This document shows positions 44,308 to 53,385 of a stretch of DNA of 64,000 bases, piece after piece. How positions within the stretch are numbered: the first letter of the stretch is position 1; every line of letters starts with the position of its first letter. Position numbers and translations under genes: made by a program. The notes beneath the pieces are model-generated. The model made no database searches. It was not told where the DNA came from and was given only the letters and a program-made list of their open reading frames with translations. This DNA is from Bacillota bacterium (GTDB lineage Bacteria; Planctomycetota; UBA8108; UBA1146), in the NCBI GenBank assembly GCA_003973385.1, contig QNYK01000064.1, positions 1 to 64,000 of the forward strand, in the 5' to 3' direction.

Positions 44308-44346
44308 GATTTCTACCTTTCCTTGCTGCCGGACCGCGAGATCGAC

Positions 44347-45213
44347 TCAGCGGTCCCGACCGTCATCGTGAGGGTCGGGGAGAATCGACGCCAGTGCCTG
44401 TCGCACCGACATCTCGTCTCTGCACACTCGATCTGCCAGTTGCTCGAAGATCTCCGATCCTCCAGCGCTCTCAAGAGCTCTCTTGAGCCATTCCTGTTCT
44501 GCTCTCCGACGAATACGGCGAACCAGGCGGGCCCTCGTCCGCTGTGCATCGGGAGATTCCCTGTGGCTGCTTGCCGCATCGATGATGGCCTCTGCAACTT
44601 CATCGATTCCTTCTCCTTGCTCGCTGCTGACCGCGATGGGATCTGCAAGACCCTGATCTCTTGCAGCATCCTTGGCCCAACGCATCAGGTCATCCGATCC
44701 AGGTCGATCACACTTGTGAATCAGCACGCGCTGCACCACTTCGAGTAAGCCCCCTTTTAGCAACTGGATGGCATCTCCAGATTCAGGAGAGAGCAACAAC
44801 CATGCCTGGTCCGTTTCTTCCGCGATTTCCACCTCGAGTTGACCAACTCCGACCGTCTCGATGATGACCATCCCGAACCCAGCACGAGCGAGGATCTCCG
44901 CGACGAGATCGGTGCATCCTGCGACACCACTGGTCGCCCCCCGACTGGCGATGCTCCTGAACCACAAATCGTCTCCATGATCAGTGGTGAGTCGCACCCT
45001 GTCCCCGAGAACAGCACCGCCCGAGATGGGGCTGGTCGGATCCACTGCCAGTACAGCCACCCGCTCCCCTCGTTTCAGCAGAATCGGTATCAACTTCGAG
45101 ATCAACGTGGATTTTCCGACACCGGGCGCGCCGGTGATTCCGACTCGAAACGTACCGGAAACCGCAGGCAAAGCTGCAAGTAGATCATCCGATACAGATT
45201 CGTCTTCCTCCAC
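44347..45213 (-). CDS. meaB: MeaB/ArgK-type GTPase, B12-mutase chaperone
   Basis: G3E-family GTPase protecting and loading adenosylcobalamin mutases. Walker A GITGAPGVGKSTLISKLIP, LAVDPTSPISGGAVLGDRVR, VIIETVGVGQLEVEIAEETD and the base-recognition HKCDRPG are typical; C-terminal dimerisation arm present. 288 residues from the GTG at 45213, but homology to the family N-terminus (IEQLVQGIGQGSRRELGRAI) extends upstream in frame to about 45294, where a CTG follows GGGGGT and overlaps the preceding stop. The true start is probably there (315 residues). The partner mutase may be the IcmF-type protein at 61633. Confidence 0.9.
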   Translation of the reverse strand: MEEDESVSDDLLAALPAVSGTFRVGITGAPGVGKSTLISKLIPILLKRGERVAVLAVDPTSPISGGAVLGDRVRLTTDHGDDLWFRSIASRGATSGVAGCTDLVAEILARAGFGMVIIETVGVGQLEVEIAEETDQAWLLLSPESGDAIQLLKGGLLEVVQRVLIHKCDRPGSDDLMRWAKDAARDQGLADPIAVSSEQGEGIDEVAEAIIDAASSHRESPDAQRTRARLVRRIRRRAEQEWLKRALESAGGSEIFEQLADRVCRDEMSVRQALASILPDPHDDGRDR

Positions 45214-45296
45214 AGCAGTGATGGCGCGGCCCAGTTCCCGACGAGAACCCTGACCAATCCCCTGGACCAGTTGCTCGATCTCGTTAGCGTCCAGTG

Positions 45297-46496
45297 TTAC
45301 CCCCGATCCGGGCGCACATGCCGGGAGATGACCAGCCGCTGGATCTGGCTGGTACCTTCATAGATCTCGGTGATCTTGGCGTCACGAAAGAGACGCTCGA
45401 CTGGATTCTGGCGACCCAGTCCGGCTCCCCCGTGCACCTCGAGTGCCATCCTCGCTGCATCATTGGCGATTTCCGATGCACTCAACTTGGCCATCGACGC
45501 CTCGCGTGAATGTGGCAGTCCAGCGTCCTTGAGCATCGCAGCGCGATAGGTCAGCAGCCTCGCCGCTTCGGTGCGTGTCGCCATGTTTGCGATCTTGTTC
45601 GAGGCGAGTTGATTGTCGGCGAGCTTTCTACCGAACATCTCGTGACGCTCCGCAAATTTGACCGTCGCATCGAGACACGCCTGGGCAATCCCCACCGCCT
45701 GGGTAGCGATTCCTATCCGCCCGCCATCGAGAGTATGCATGGCAATCTTGAAGCCTTGTCCTTCCTCGCCCAGCAGGTTCGCTGCAGGAACCCGCAAATC
45801 CTCGAATACGAGCTGGACGGTATCCGAGGCGCGAATCCCCAGTTTCTTCTCCTTCTTTCCGACCGAGAAACCGGGCATCGAACTCTCGACAACGAATGCG
45901 TTGATCCCCTTCGAGCGAAGCGCTGGGTCAACGGTGGCAAAAGTGATGATGATGCCAGCATGGGATCCATTGGTGATCCATGCCTTGGTACCGTTGAGTA
46001 TCCAATCATCTCCATCACGCCGACAGGTCGTCTCGATCGCAACCGCATCGGAGCCATGATTTGGTTCGGTGATGGCATACGCTCCAAGCGCTTCTCCGCT
46101 GGCGAGTCTCGGAAAGAAGTTCTTCTGCTGCTCCTCGGTTCCAAAGTGGAGCAGAGGACCGGAAAGTAACGAGTTGTGGACCGAGAGAGTGACGCCGGTG
46201 GAAGCGCAGCCGCGATTGATCTCCTCCAGCGCGATCGTCAGGCCCAGGTTGTCCATTTCCATGCCGCCGTATCTTTTCGGCGCCAGGATTCCCATCAGCC
46301 CGAGATTCGCCAATCTTTCGACAATTTTCGCCGGGTAGGACTCTTCTCGATCGTGAAGATCCGCCGAGGGGATCAATACCTCGTCGGCAAACTCTCGACA
46401 GATCTGTTGCAGTTTGGCGTGAGCCGGGGGAAGCGAGGTGCCGAGCATCGCTCCCAGACGATCGTCGATCTCTGAACTCGTATCCGCTTCGAGCAT
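45297..46496 (-). CDS. Short-chain acyl-CoA dehydrogenase
   Basis: 399 residues from the ATG at 46496, behind GAGGAAATTG and 14 bases after the upstream stop. It contains AYAITEPNHGSDAVAIETTC, KAWITNGSHAGIIITFATVD, HGGAGLGRQNPVERLFRDAK and the catalytic IYEGTSQIQRLVISRHV with Glu in place, as in butyryl-type dehydrogenases. It is the canonical dehydrogenase of the operon, contrasting with the altered paralogue at 43165. Confidence 0.94.
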   Translation of the reverse strand: MLEADTSSEIDDRLGAMLGTSLPPAHAKLQQICREFADEVLIPSADLHDREESYPAKIVERLANLGLMGILAPKRYGGMEMDNLGLTIALEEINRGCASTGVTLSVHNSLLSGPLLHFGTEEQQKNFFPRLASGEALGAYAITEPNHGSDAVAIETTCRRDGDDWILNGTKAWITNGSHAGIIITFATVDPALRSKGINAFVVESSMPGFSVGKKEKKLGIRASDTVQLVFEDLRVPAANLLGEEGQGFKIAMHTLDGGRIGIATQAVGIAQACLDATVKFAERHEMFGRKLADNQLASNKIANMATRTEAARLLTYRAAMLKDAGLPHSREASMAKLSASEIANDAARMALEVHGGAGLGRQNPVERLFRDAKITEIYEGTSQIQRLVISRHVRPDRG

Positions 46497-46512
46497 CAAT
46501 TTCCTCTTCCGC

Positions 46513-47403
46513 TCAGGAATAGTCGTAGAACCCGCGCCCGCTTTTTCGACCCAGATCTCCTGCTGCGACCATCCTTCGAAGCAAGGGGCAGGGGCGATAC
46601 TTGGGATCTCCCAGTTCCGATTGCAACAACTCCAGGATGTTGAGACACACATCGAGGCCGATGAAATCGGCCAGCGCGAGCGGTCCCATCGGGTGACCCA
46701 TTCCCAGTTTCATCACCTCGTCTATCGACTCTCTGGTAGCGACGCCTTCCATCAGGGCATAGATAGCTTCGTTGAGCATCGGAGCGAGAATCCTGTTGGC
46801 GACGAATCCCGGGTAATCCTGTACTTCCCAGGGTTCCTTGCCGAGTCGACGAGAGAGTTCAAGGGTCGCCTCGACAACGGTGTCCGATGTCTTGTGCCCT
46901 CGTATCACCTCGACCAATTTCATCATCGGAACCGGATTCATGAAGTGCATTCCAACGAAGGACTCAGGCCTATCGCTGAAGTTTGCAAGCCTGGTGATGG
47001 AGATGGAAGATGTGTTGCTCGCGATCACCCCCCCCTCGGAGATCTGCTCGTCGAGGGAAGAGATCACGGATTCCTTGAGCGCCTCGTCTTCAGGAACCGC
47101 CTCGATGCCCCATCGGGCCCCAGAGGCCGCTTCGATTCCTGCCTCGAAGGTGATCCGGCCAAGAACTGCCTCTGCATCGTCTGTGGTCAGTTTCTCCTTC
47201 TTGACCATTCGGCCGAGGCTATTCTCGATGGTGCCCCTGGCACGCTCGAGTGCTCCTTCGAAGGGATCGATGATCACCACATCGTAGGCGGATTGAGCAA
47301 ACACCTGTGCGATGCCATTGCCCATCGTTCCGGCTCCCACTATCGCGACTCGATCGATCGAGTTGACCAGGTTCTGAGCTGCCTCTGAGACTGGGGAGGT
47401 CAT
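46513..47403 (-). CDS. 3-hydroxybutyryl-CoA dehydrogenase family
   Basis: 296 residues: NAD-binding VAIVGAGTMGNGIAQVFAQS with Asp after beta 2, HFMNPVPMMKLVEVIRG (catalytic His region) and the C-terminal domain GHPMGPLALADFIGLDVCLN. It oxidises 3-hydroxyacyl-CoA. First gene of the leftward acyl-CoA operon, preceded by a 200-base gap that contains the protease terminator at 47541 and presumably the operon promoter. Confidence 0.94.
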   Translation of the reverse strand: MTSPVSEAAQNLVNSIDRVAIVGAGTMGNGIAQVFAQSAYDVVIIDPFEGALERARGTIENSLGRMVKKEKLTTDDAEAVLGRITFEAGIEAASGARWGIEAVPEDEALKESVISSLDEQISEGGVIASNTSSISITRLANFSDRPESFVGMHFMNPVPMMKLVEVIRGHKTSDTVVEATLELSRRLGKEPWEVQDYPGFVANRILAPMLNEAIYALMEGVATRESIDEVMKLGMGHPMGPLALADFIGLDVCLNILELLQSELGDPKYRPCPLLRRMVAAGDLGRKSGRGFYDYS

Positions 47404-47540
47404 GTTGCTAGTCCGCCTTCCGGGATGTGGGGTCGCCCCTGCGACCGTTGTCGAGCAGGGGTGATATCAGCAGATAGATCGTAGGAGCCAGCGTTGCGGT
47501 GGGCAAGCGGACCGCCACCCCCGGATCATGGGATGGATGA

Positions 47541-47576
47541 AAAACGGGCCCCGGAGCGCTTCCGCTACGGGGCCCG
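47541..47576 (-). terminator. Terminator of the M4 protease gene (leftward)
   Basis: CGGGCCCCG (47545-47553) pairs with CGGGGCCCG (47568-47576), with an inner AGCG/CGCT stem, followed leftward by four T residues. It is 25 bases downstream of the protease stop. Confidence 0.8.
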
Positions 47577-47600
47577 AAGTCGATTGTTCCCTGAGAATGG

Positions 47601-50600
47601 TCAACTACAACTGTCGTAGAGGACGCAATCGAGGGAGTCCGCGGTCGGATCGGCACCACAGGCACCATGAGGGGCAGGTGGCAATGGCCCGCCACTGAAC
47701 TGAGAACCGAGGCCATATACCGGATCCGCAACATTGACCAGACCATCGTCGTTGATGTCGCAGGCATCGACGCAGGAGAAGGATCCCCCGACGAAGAGGC
47801 CATTGAGAGAATGAATGATGTCGGCGATATCAATCGAACCGTCGACATTGCAATCTCCGCGGTCGAACCCACCGGCAGCTACCGGAGTGAGGACCACCAC
47901 GCCATCGATCGGGTCAGGTGCGTATGCAGCCCCACCCACGACAACCAGGTTATCCACCGAACTGGTTCCGATGGTGCTCGTCCATTGGAGTGCGGATGCG
48001 ACGGCAACCGTCGAACCAGCGATGGCACCAGCATTGGTGTCATAGCCGATGATGAGGACTTCTGTCTGGTTCGAAAAAGCCAGTGTCTGCTGGCCGGCAA
48101 AACTATAGACCACACCAACCGTAATGCCTCCAGGCAACATCATTTCTGTCATGAAGTCAGGTCCGGAGGAACCATTCATGTCAGCCAGAGCAGGGGCCGC
48201 AGCCAGAGAGACACTCACCAGTACTGAAGGATCGTGTGCCAGTGACATCGAGAAGCCCTGAGTGTCGTTCGGGAAGCCAGGATTGTTGGTCTCTTCACCG
48301 ATGGACACCGCAACCTCCACCGAACCCACACCGCTGAGTTCGTCGAACTCGCCGATGACCTGAGGAGCGACGAATAGGTATCCCGCCGGCATCTGAACCT
48401 GGACATCGCACAGAGCGGAGGACTGAGAGCCGCCGCAGAATCCGGTCACGACATATGTGCGTGACCCCAGAGATGCGGACGGATCGGTGTAGTTCGAGGC
48501 CGTTCCCGGCAAATTCGCCACCAGAGAACCGTCACGTGTGACCTGGATCTGGTCGTAGGATTCTCCGTTGGTCCAACCGAGTGTGACCTCGAGACCAATA
48601 CCCTGGATGCAGGTGAGTGCGGTGATCGGATCACAGGTGCAAGCAGGATCTGCAGCGCAGTCAGGATCGAGGCAGTCGACCAGGCCATCGAGGTCGTCGT
48701 CTATGCCGTTGCTACAGTCTTCAGGAGTCGGCAACACCATGTCAATCTGTAGTGTCCCGGTTCCACCGACACCTGCGCTGGCTGCGCCGAGGCGGATCTT
48801 CAACTGTTCAGCACCGTTGACATTCAAAATCACCTCGGAGGCCAGACCGCATGAATCGCCGTCACAGGCGACCTGGGTCAGTGCCCCACAGTTCCCCTGA
48901 TAGACGATCAGGCTCGAATCGAAACTCAATGTACCGCAAGTTGAAATGATGAGAATGCCATTGGACGGAGGTTGATAGCTGTACCAGACATCCTGACTCA
49001 TCGTGCCGATGAAGGAACCGCTACATGGTCCCACCGAATCGGCACTATCTGTCGCACCGGAAGTATCCACCGCATTTGAACCGAGGCTAACTGCGATGGC
49101 CGTGTTGCACTCATCCGCAGGGAATGGGATACACGCAGGATCTGCCGAGCAGTCCGGGTCCTCACAATCAGTGAGTCCGTCGAGATCGTCGTCGACCCCG
49201 TTCGTGCAGTTCTCGGTGGTTCCACTCACCAGGGTCAGATCCAGAGTGCCGGTGCCATTTGCAGAAGCATTCCAGCCACCGACCCGGATCTTGTACTCGA
49301 TTCCAGCAGTCACCGGCACATCTCTGAGTAACGAGGTGAAGCCAGCACAGCCGGAGCCGTCTCCGTTACAGCCGATCTGATCCAGGCCCCCGCAACCACC
49401 GATGTAGATCGCCACATCGGAATCGAAATCGACGCTATTGCAGAGATTCAGCGTCAATAGCCCGTCACTGGCTGGAGTGAAGCTGTACCAGATGTCCTGG
49501 AAGAAGCCTCCGAGGAAGGTCCCAGAGCACTGGGTGGGATCCGAGGGTTCGGTCGAGTTGGTGGCTCCCACGGTGTTGACCGGATTAGCACCGAGCGACG
49601 CGATGATCGCATCGACACACTCGTCTCCATCTGCCGCGACGACACATGCTGGATCTCCAGCACAATCCGGGTCGGCACAATCGATCGCGCCGTCTCCATC
49701 GTCATCCACTCCATTGGAGCAATCCTCTGCTGGAGTCGATGTACAGGCTGGATCTGCAGCGCAATCAGCATCTGCACAGTCGATGGCTCCATCTCCATCG
49801 TCATCGACACCGTTATTGCAGACCTCGATGGGAGTTCCGCCACCGGGTGTGAAGATGATATCGATCTCTCCTGATCCGCCACTGCTACCAAAACTACCGA
49901 TTCGGATCAGGTAGTTGGTCCCACCTGTTACCGCCAAATTCGAGATGGTCGATGTGAAGTTACTGCACCCTGAAGCATCTCCGTTGCATGCGATCTGATT
50001 CAGGGAACCACAACTACCGGTATAGATCAGCACGTCAGTATCCCAGCTGGCGATGTTACAGGTCGTGAAGGTCGCTGTTCCATTCTGCGCCGGCGTGTAA
50101 CTGAGCCAGATGTCCTTCGCAACCTGCCCCAGGAAGGTGCCTGAGCATTGCGTCTCATCGAACCCGACACCACTGTCAGTTCCTCCACTGTTGTTGATCG
50201 GGCTGATTCCCGCTGCGACCACCGTTGCATCGATGCAATCGTCGTTGTCTGGAGGAGGAGGTGGTGAACAGATGCCCGCAGCATTCATCTCGACTGCGGT
50301 CAGCGCGTTCTGGATCTGCAATGCGTCATCTGAGGTGAATACCGATCCCGAGGAGCCACCAGTTCGCGGATCGTTGGGTGTCGTCCCCACCAGATCACTG
50401 GCTGCTTGATTGAACAGGGTGTAGGCCTCGTTGAAATCGGATCCCGGTGTCAGGTAGACCGTCAGCGTGCGGAACCAGACCGCTCCCGACTTGATCAGAC
50501 CGATCCCCGTGACCGTCTGGCCGTTGAAACTCTTGCCGTCCGTGACCATGGCGAAAGCGTGATTGGGAACACCGGAGCCAAAGTGCACTCCGCCGCCATC

Positions 50601-51917
50601 AAAACCGGGATCGCAACTTGTGGCCTCGTAAAGAGGATCGAGCGCACTGGGAGGATCGCCCATGCATTGAGGCGACCACATATCACGAATGGCCCCGAGG
50701 GAACTGTCCTCACCCATCAACCAGCGCACCGATGAATCGCCGCACCCTGTGCGGCCGCTGTTGGGAGTATCGGTGCCCGATCCTGTTGGAGTGGGAGGCC
50801 AGGAAGTACCCCCGGGTGTACCCGCTACTGATGCATTTCCATTCCACAGATCGACCAGTTCCCCGAACACATCTGAAAAGGACTCGTTGAGCTGTCCCGA
50901 TTGATTCTGGTAGATCAGATCTGCGGTGTAATCGGTGAGACCATGGCCGAATTCGTGGCCAACGATATCGTCGGTGCCGAGGCCATTGCAGAAGGCAGTG
51001 CCCGAGCCGTTCCAGATCGCGTTGGGGCAGATGCCATCATTCCAGTTGGCAGTGGCGATCAGGGCATTCCCCGAGCCATTGAGGCTGTCTCGGTTGAGAC
51101 CTGCACTGAGCAACTGATAAAAATCCCCGGTGAAATCGTAGACGGCATCGATGTTGGCGTCTCCGGTGGGAGCGCCCCCCTCAGTTCTCGTGAGAATTCC
51201 CGGCAGTCCACCACCGGATCCATCATAGATCTGCCTGTTGATGGCAGTATGAACCGCCGGCCAGTGATCCAGCAACGATCCATCGATGGCATCGATCAGG
51301 ACATGTTCTGGCAGCGAGTCGGCTGACCCGACCACCATGTGCCAGGCGAGGTGCACTGTCTGGTCAGATGGATCTCCGTACCAACCGGGATCGACGATCA
51401 CCAGCTTCTCTTCGAGCGTCTGAGGCGCTTCGATCTTCAATTCACCAGCGGCCAGAAAAATCGCTTCTTCTAGAGTGAAGCGCGGCTTGGTCGCAACGCC
51501 ATTGCGCAGCGGATAGAAGTCGCCGTTGACCGCAAGAAAGTTCCCTTGAGGATCCTGGTGCACGATCAACTGACCCGTGAGTACATCGATTCCTCGATAG
51601 ACCTGCTGGTACCTGTGATGGATATTTCCCAGATCACAGAGCGAGGTACTCAGTCTTCTCAATTCGGAATTTGCATCCGAGATGCCAAAAATTCGTCCGT
51701 GTAGGTCAAAAATCGCAAGGGGGTTGTCCCGATCTTCAATACCCGGAATCGGTGCTCCTGCCGGCCCCGTCAGGAGGCTGGCGAGACCGGTGACCCGGGA
51801 ACTCTCGATCTGGAGTCCATCGACTCCTGGTTGGCGATCCTCGAGGGCCTGAGCCGACAAGGAAGCTCCCAGGAGGATACAGGCGGCGATTGCCGCAACA
51901 AACCTGGGGAAGGACAT
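47601..51917 (-). CDS. Secreted modular M4 (thermolysin-like) metalloprotease
   Basis: 1438 residues from the ATG at 51917, after AAGGGG; the frame continues upstream but is not signal-like. Order: signal peptide (FVAAIAACILLGASLSAQA), FTP/PepSY-type propeptide (to about 240), M4 catalytic domain with DIVGHEFGHGLTDYTADLIY and LNESFSDVFGELVD (third ligand Glu), M4 C-terminal domain. After these come three PPC-like beta domains separated by four 26-residue acidic Cys repeats, a fibronectin III-like and a cohesin-like domain, and finally a dockerin-like segment (GDCNVDGSIDIADIIHSLNG, DACDINDDGLVNVADPVYGL) ending in DCVLYDSC. Extracellular calcium-stabilised protease; the tag suggests surface sorting. 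Confidence 0.9.
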   Translation of the reverse strand: MSFPRFVAAIAACILLGASLSAQALEDRQPGVDGLQIESSRVTGLASLLTGPAGAPIPGIEDRDNPLAIFDLHGRIFGISDANSELRRLSTSLCDLGNIHHRYQQVYRGIDVLTGQLIVHQDPQGNFLAVNGDFYPLRNGVATKPRFTLEEAIFLAAGELKIEAPQTLEEKLVIVDPGWYGDPSDQTVHLAWHMVVGSADSLPEHVLIDAIDGSLLDHWPAVHTAINRQIYDGSGGGLPGILTRTEGGAPTGDANIDAVYDFTGDFYQLLSAGLNRDSLNGSGNALIATANWNDGICPNAIWNGSGTAFCNGLGTDDIVGHEFGHGLTDYTADLIYQNQSGQLNESFSDVFGELVDLWNGNASVAGTPGGTSWPPTPTGSGTDTPNSGRTGCGDSSVRWLMGEDSSLGAIRDMWSPQCMGDPPSALDPLYEATSCDPGFDGGGVHFGSGVPNHAFAMVTDGKSFNGQTVTGIGLIKSGAVWFRTLTVYLTPGSDFNEAYTLFNQAASDLVGTTPNDPRTGGSSGSVFTSDDALQIQNALTAVEMNAAGICSPPPPPDNDDCIDATVVAAGISPINNSGGTDSGVGFDETQCSGTFLGQVAKDIWLSYTPAQNGTATFTTCNIASWDTDVLIYTGSCGSLNQIACNGDASGCSNFTSTISNLAVTGGTNYLIRIGSFGSSGGSGEIDIIFTPGGGTPIEVCNNGVDDDGDGAIDCADADCAADPACTSTPAEDCSNGVDDDGDGAIDCADPDCAGDPACVVAADGDECVDAIIASLGANPVNTVGATNSTEPSDPTQCSGTFLGGFFQDIWYSFTPASDGLLTLNLCNSVDFDSDVAIYIGGCGGLDQIGCNGDGSGCAGFTSLLRDVPVTAGIEYKIRVGGWNASANGTGTLDLTLVSGTTENCTNGVDDDLDGLTDCEDPDCSADPACIPFPADECNTAIAVSLGSNAVDTSGATDSADSVGPCSGSFIGTMSQDVWYSYQPPSNGILIISTCGTLSFDSSLIVYQGNCGALTQVACDGDSCGLASEVILNVNGAEQLKIRLGAASAGVGGTGTLQIDMVLPTPEDCSNGIDDDLDGLVDCLDPDCAADPACTCDPITALTCIQGIGLEVTLGWTNGESYDQIQVTRDGSLVANLPGTASNYTDPSASLGSRTYVVTGFCGGSQSSALCDVQVQMPAGYLFVAPQVIGEFDELSGVGSVEVAVSIGEETNNPGFPNDTQGFSMSLAHDPSVLVSVSLAAAPALADMNGSSGPDFMTEMMLPGGITVGVVYSFAGQQTLAFSNQTEVLIIGYDTNAGAIAGSTVAVASALQWTSTIGTSSVDNLVVVGGAAYAPDPIDGVVVLTPVAAGGFDRGDCNVDGSIDIADIIHSLNGLFVGGSFSCVDACDINDDGLVNVADPVYGLGSQFSGGPLPPAPHGACGADPTADSLDCVLYDSCS
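48639..49820 (-). repeat. Four 78-bp imperfect coding repeats (26-residue Asp/Cys-rich modules)
   Basis: Copies at 48639-48716, 49131-49208, 49644-49721 and 49743-49820 each encode the pattern C-x-N-G-[IV]-D-D-D-x-D-G-x-x-D-C-x-D-x-D-C-x-x-D-P-x-C, similar to MopE/thrombospondin-3 type metal-binding modules. The last two listed are adjacent in the protein, the others separated by PPC-like domains, which suggests duplication of a module-plus-domain unit. They are within the protease gene, not a CRISPR or transposon. Confidence 0.85.
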
Positions 51918-52395
51918 GACGTCCCCTTTCATTACCTCTGTACGCACCGATCCACCACTGGATGGGTACGAACAGAGAACTGCGATGTACCCGTGACTCG
52001 GGTACTGAATTGGCGAGATCGATTGGAAGGGTTGCCAGGGACTGCAACGGCAGTCGCCGAGTTGGCCCCAGGTGGATCGAGCGCAAGATGGCTCCGACCC
52101 AGCTGTAGGGATGCAATGAGGGACCGTGCCCGGATGGAATCCTGGCAACAGTCGCTCTGCCTGTGTAGTCGCTCCATCATATACGTCATCAAGGCACGGG
52201 TAGCCCACCCGTACACTTGCTTCCCATCCCAGAAAAGCCCACGGAACGCCCCACCAGAAATTGGATCCTGGCGGCAACCAGACGCTCCTTCAGTACCTCG
52301 ATCCGGTTTCACCCGGCAGTCGGACCGAGATTTTCAAAAAAAGACCCTGAAGAGCGAATCAGCGGCTAAAACGGTGATTCAGCCGGGGAGAAGCG
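51918..52395. other. 478-base intergenic region between divergent protease and ABC genes
   Basis: No credible gene. It holds two small inverted repeats, GACTGC/GCAGTC (52040-52055) and ACGGGT/ACCCGT (52196-52212), an A-rich stretch (CAAAAAAAGA near 52335) just upstream of the ABC operon, and presumably promoters in both directions. I could not pick convincing -35/-10 pairs. The protease mRNA may have a leader of 200 bases or more. Confidence 0.5.
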
Positions 52396-53385
52396 ATGAT
52401 CAGAGTTCGAAATTTACGCAAGGTGTTTCGGGTACACCGAAAGAAACCGGGGCTGACCGCCTCGATGAAGTCGCTTTTCAGGCGTGAATGGATCGAGAAG
52501 GTCGCCGTCGCCGGAGCTGATTTCGAGGTCAATGAGGGAGAAATCGTCGGTCTCATCGGGGCAAATGGAGCCGGCAAGACGACACTGGTGAAGATGCTAT
52601 CCGGAATCATCCATCCCAGTTCCGGTGAGGCCACCGTGCTCGGATATGTGCCCTGGCGGCGGCAGGACAACTTCCGGAGGCAAGTCGCACTCATCATGGG
52701 CCAGAAAGCCTCGATGTGGTGGGATCTCCCGGGTGCCGATTGCTTTGATCTGCTTCGTGAGATTTACCAGATCCCGCCCAAACAGTACCGGGAATCACTG
52801 GAACGACTCACCACCATGCTCGGCATCCAGGATGAACTGAACATCCAGATTCGACGCCTATCTCTTGGCGAGCGCATGAAGATGGAACTGGTTGCTGCCT
52901 TGTTGCACTCTCCCAGGGTCGTGTACCTCGACGAGCCGACGATAGGGCTCGACCTCACAGCTCAGCGAGCCGTTCGCGATTTCCTGCTCGAATATCGTCG
53001 CGAAACTGCACCCGCAATGCTGCTCACCAGCCACTACATGGAGGACATCGAGCGTCTGTGCAAACGGATCATCATCATCCGCGAGGGAGAAATCGTCTAT
53101 GACGGAAGTCTCAAGCGTGTCATGCAGGAGTACGCTCCATACAAGAATCTGCAGGTTCACCTGCGCCGTGGCAGTGATCCCGATAGGCAGGTGCTCGAGA
53201 AGATGGGGAAGATATCACGTTGTGATCCTGGCAACATCTGCCTGCAGGTCAGTCGAGAAAAAGTGCCCGAAGTTGCGGCCGAGATATTGCGGCTATTTCC
53301 CGTGATAGACCTCTCCATCGGTGATCCAGAGATCAGCGACACCATCGAACGCATCATGGCAGGCCGCAGCGGAGATTCTGAATGA
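52396..53385 (+). CDS. ABC-2 type exporter, ATP-binding subunit
   Basis: 329 residues. Walker A GLIGANGAGKTTLVKML, signature region LSLGERMKMELVAALLHSPR, Walker B VVYLDEPTIGLD and the switch His in LLTSHYMEDIERL are intact. A C-terminal extension of about 90 residues is typical for export-type ATPases. The permease gene begins inside its stop (ATGA), then a second permease follows; all three form one operon. Substrate unknown: drugs, lipids and polysaccharides are all possible. Confidence 0.93.
   Translation: MIRVRNLRKVFRVHRKKPGLTASMKSLFRREWIEKVAVAGADFEVNEGEIVGLIGANGAGKTTLVKMLSGIIHPSSGEATVLGYVPWRRQDNFRRQVALIMGQKASMWWDLPGADCFDLLREIYQIPPKQYRESLERLTTMLGIQDELNIQIRRLSLGERMKMELVAALLHSPRVVYLDEPTIGLDLTAQRAVRDFLLEYRRETAPAMLLTSHYMEDIERLCKRIIIIREGEIVYDGSLKRVMQEYAPYKNLQVHLRRGSDPDRQVLEKMGKISRCDPGNICLQVSREKVPEVAAEILRLFPVIDLSIGDPEISDTIERIMAGRSGDSE

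Noticed and set aside
48639..49820. Regularly recurring 78-bp sequences, considered as CRISPR or tandem satellite
   Set aside because: They are in frame, encode a conserved Cys/Asp pattern, and are spaced by coding domains of over 400 bases.
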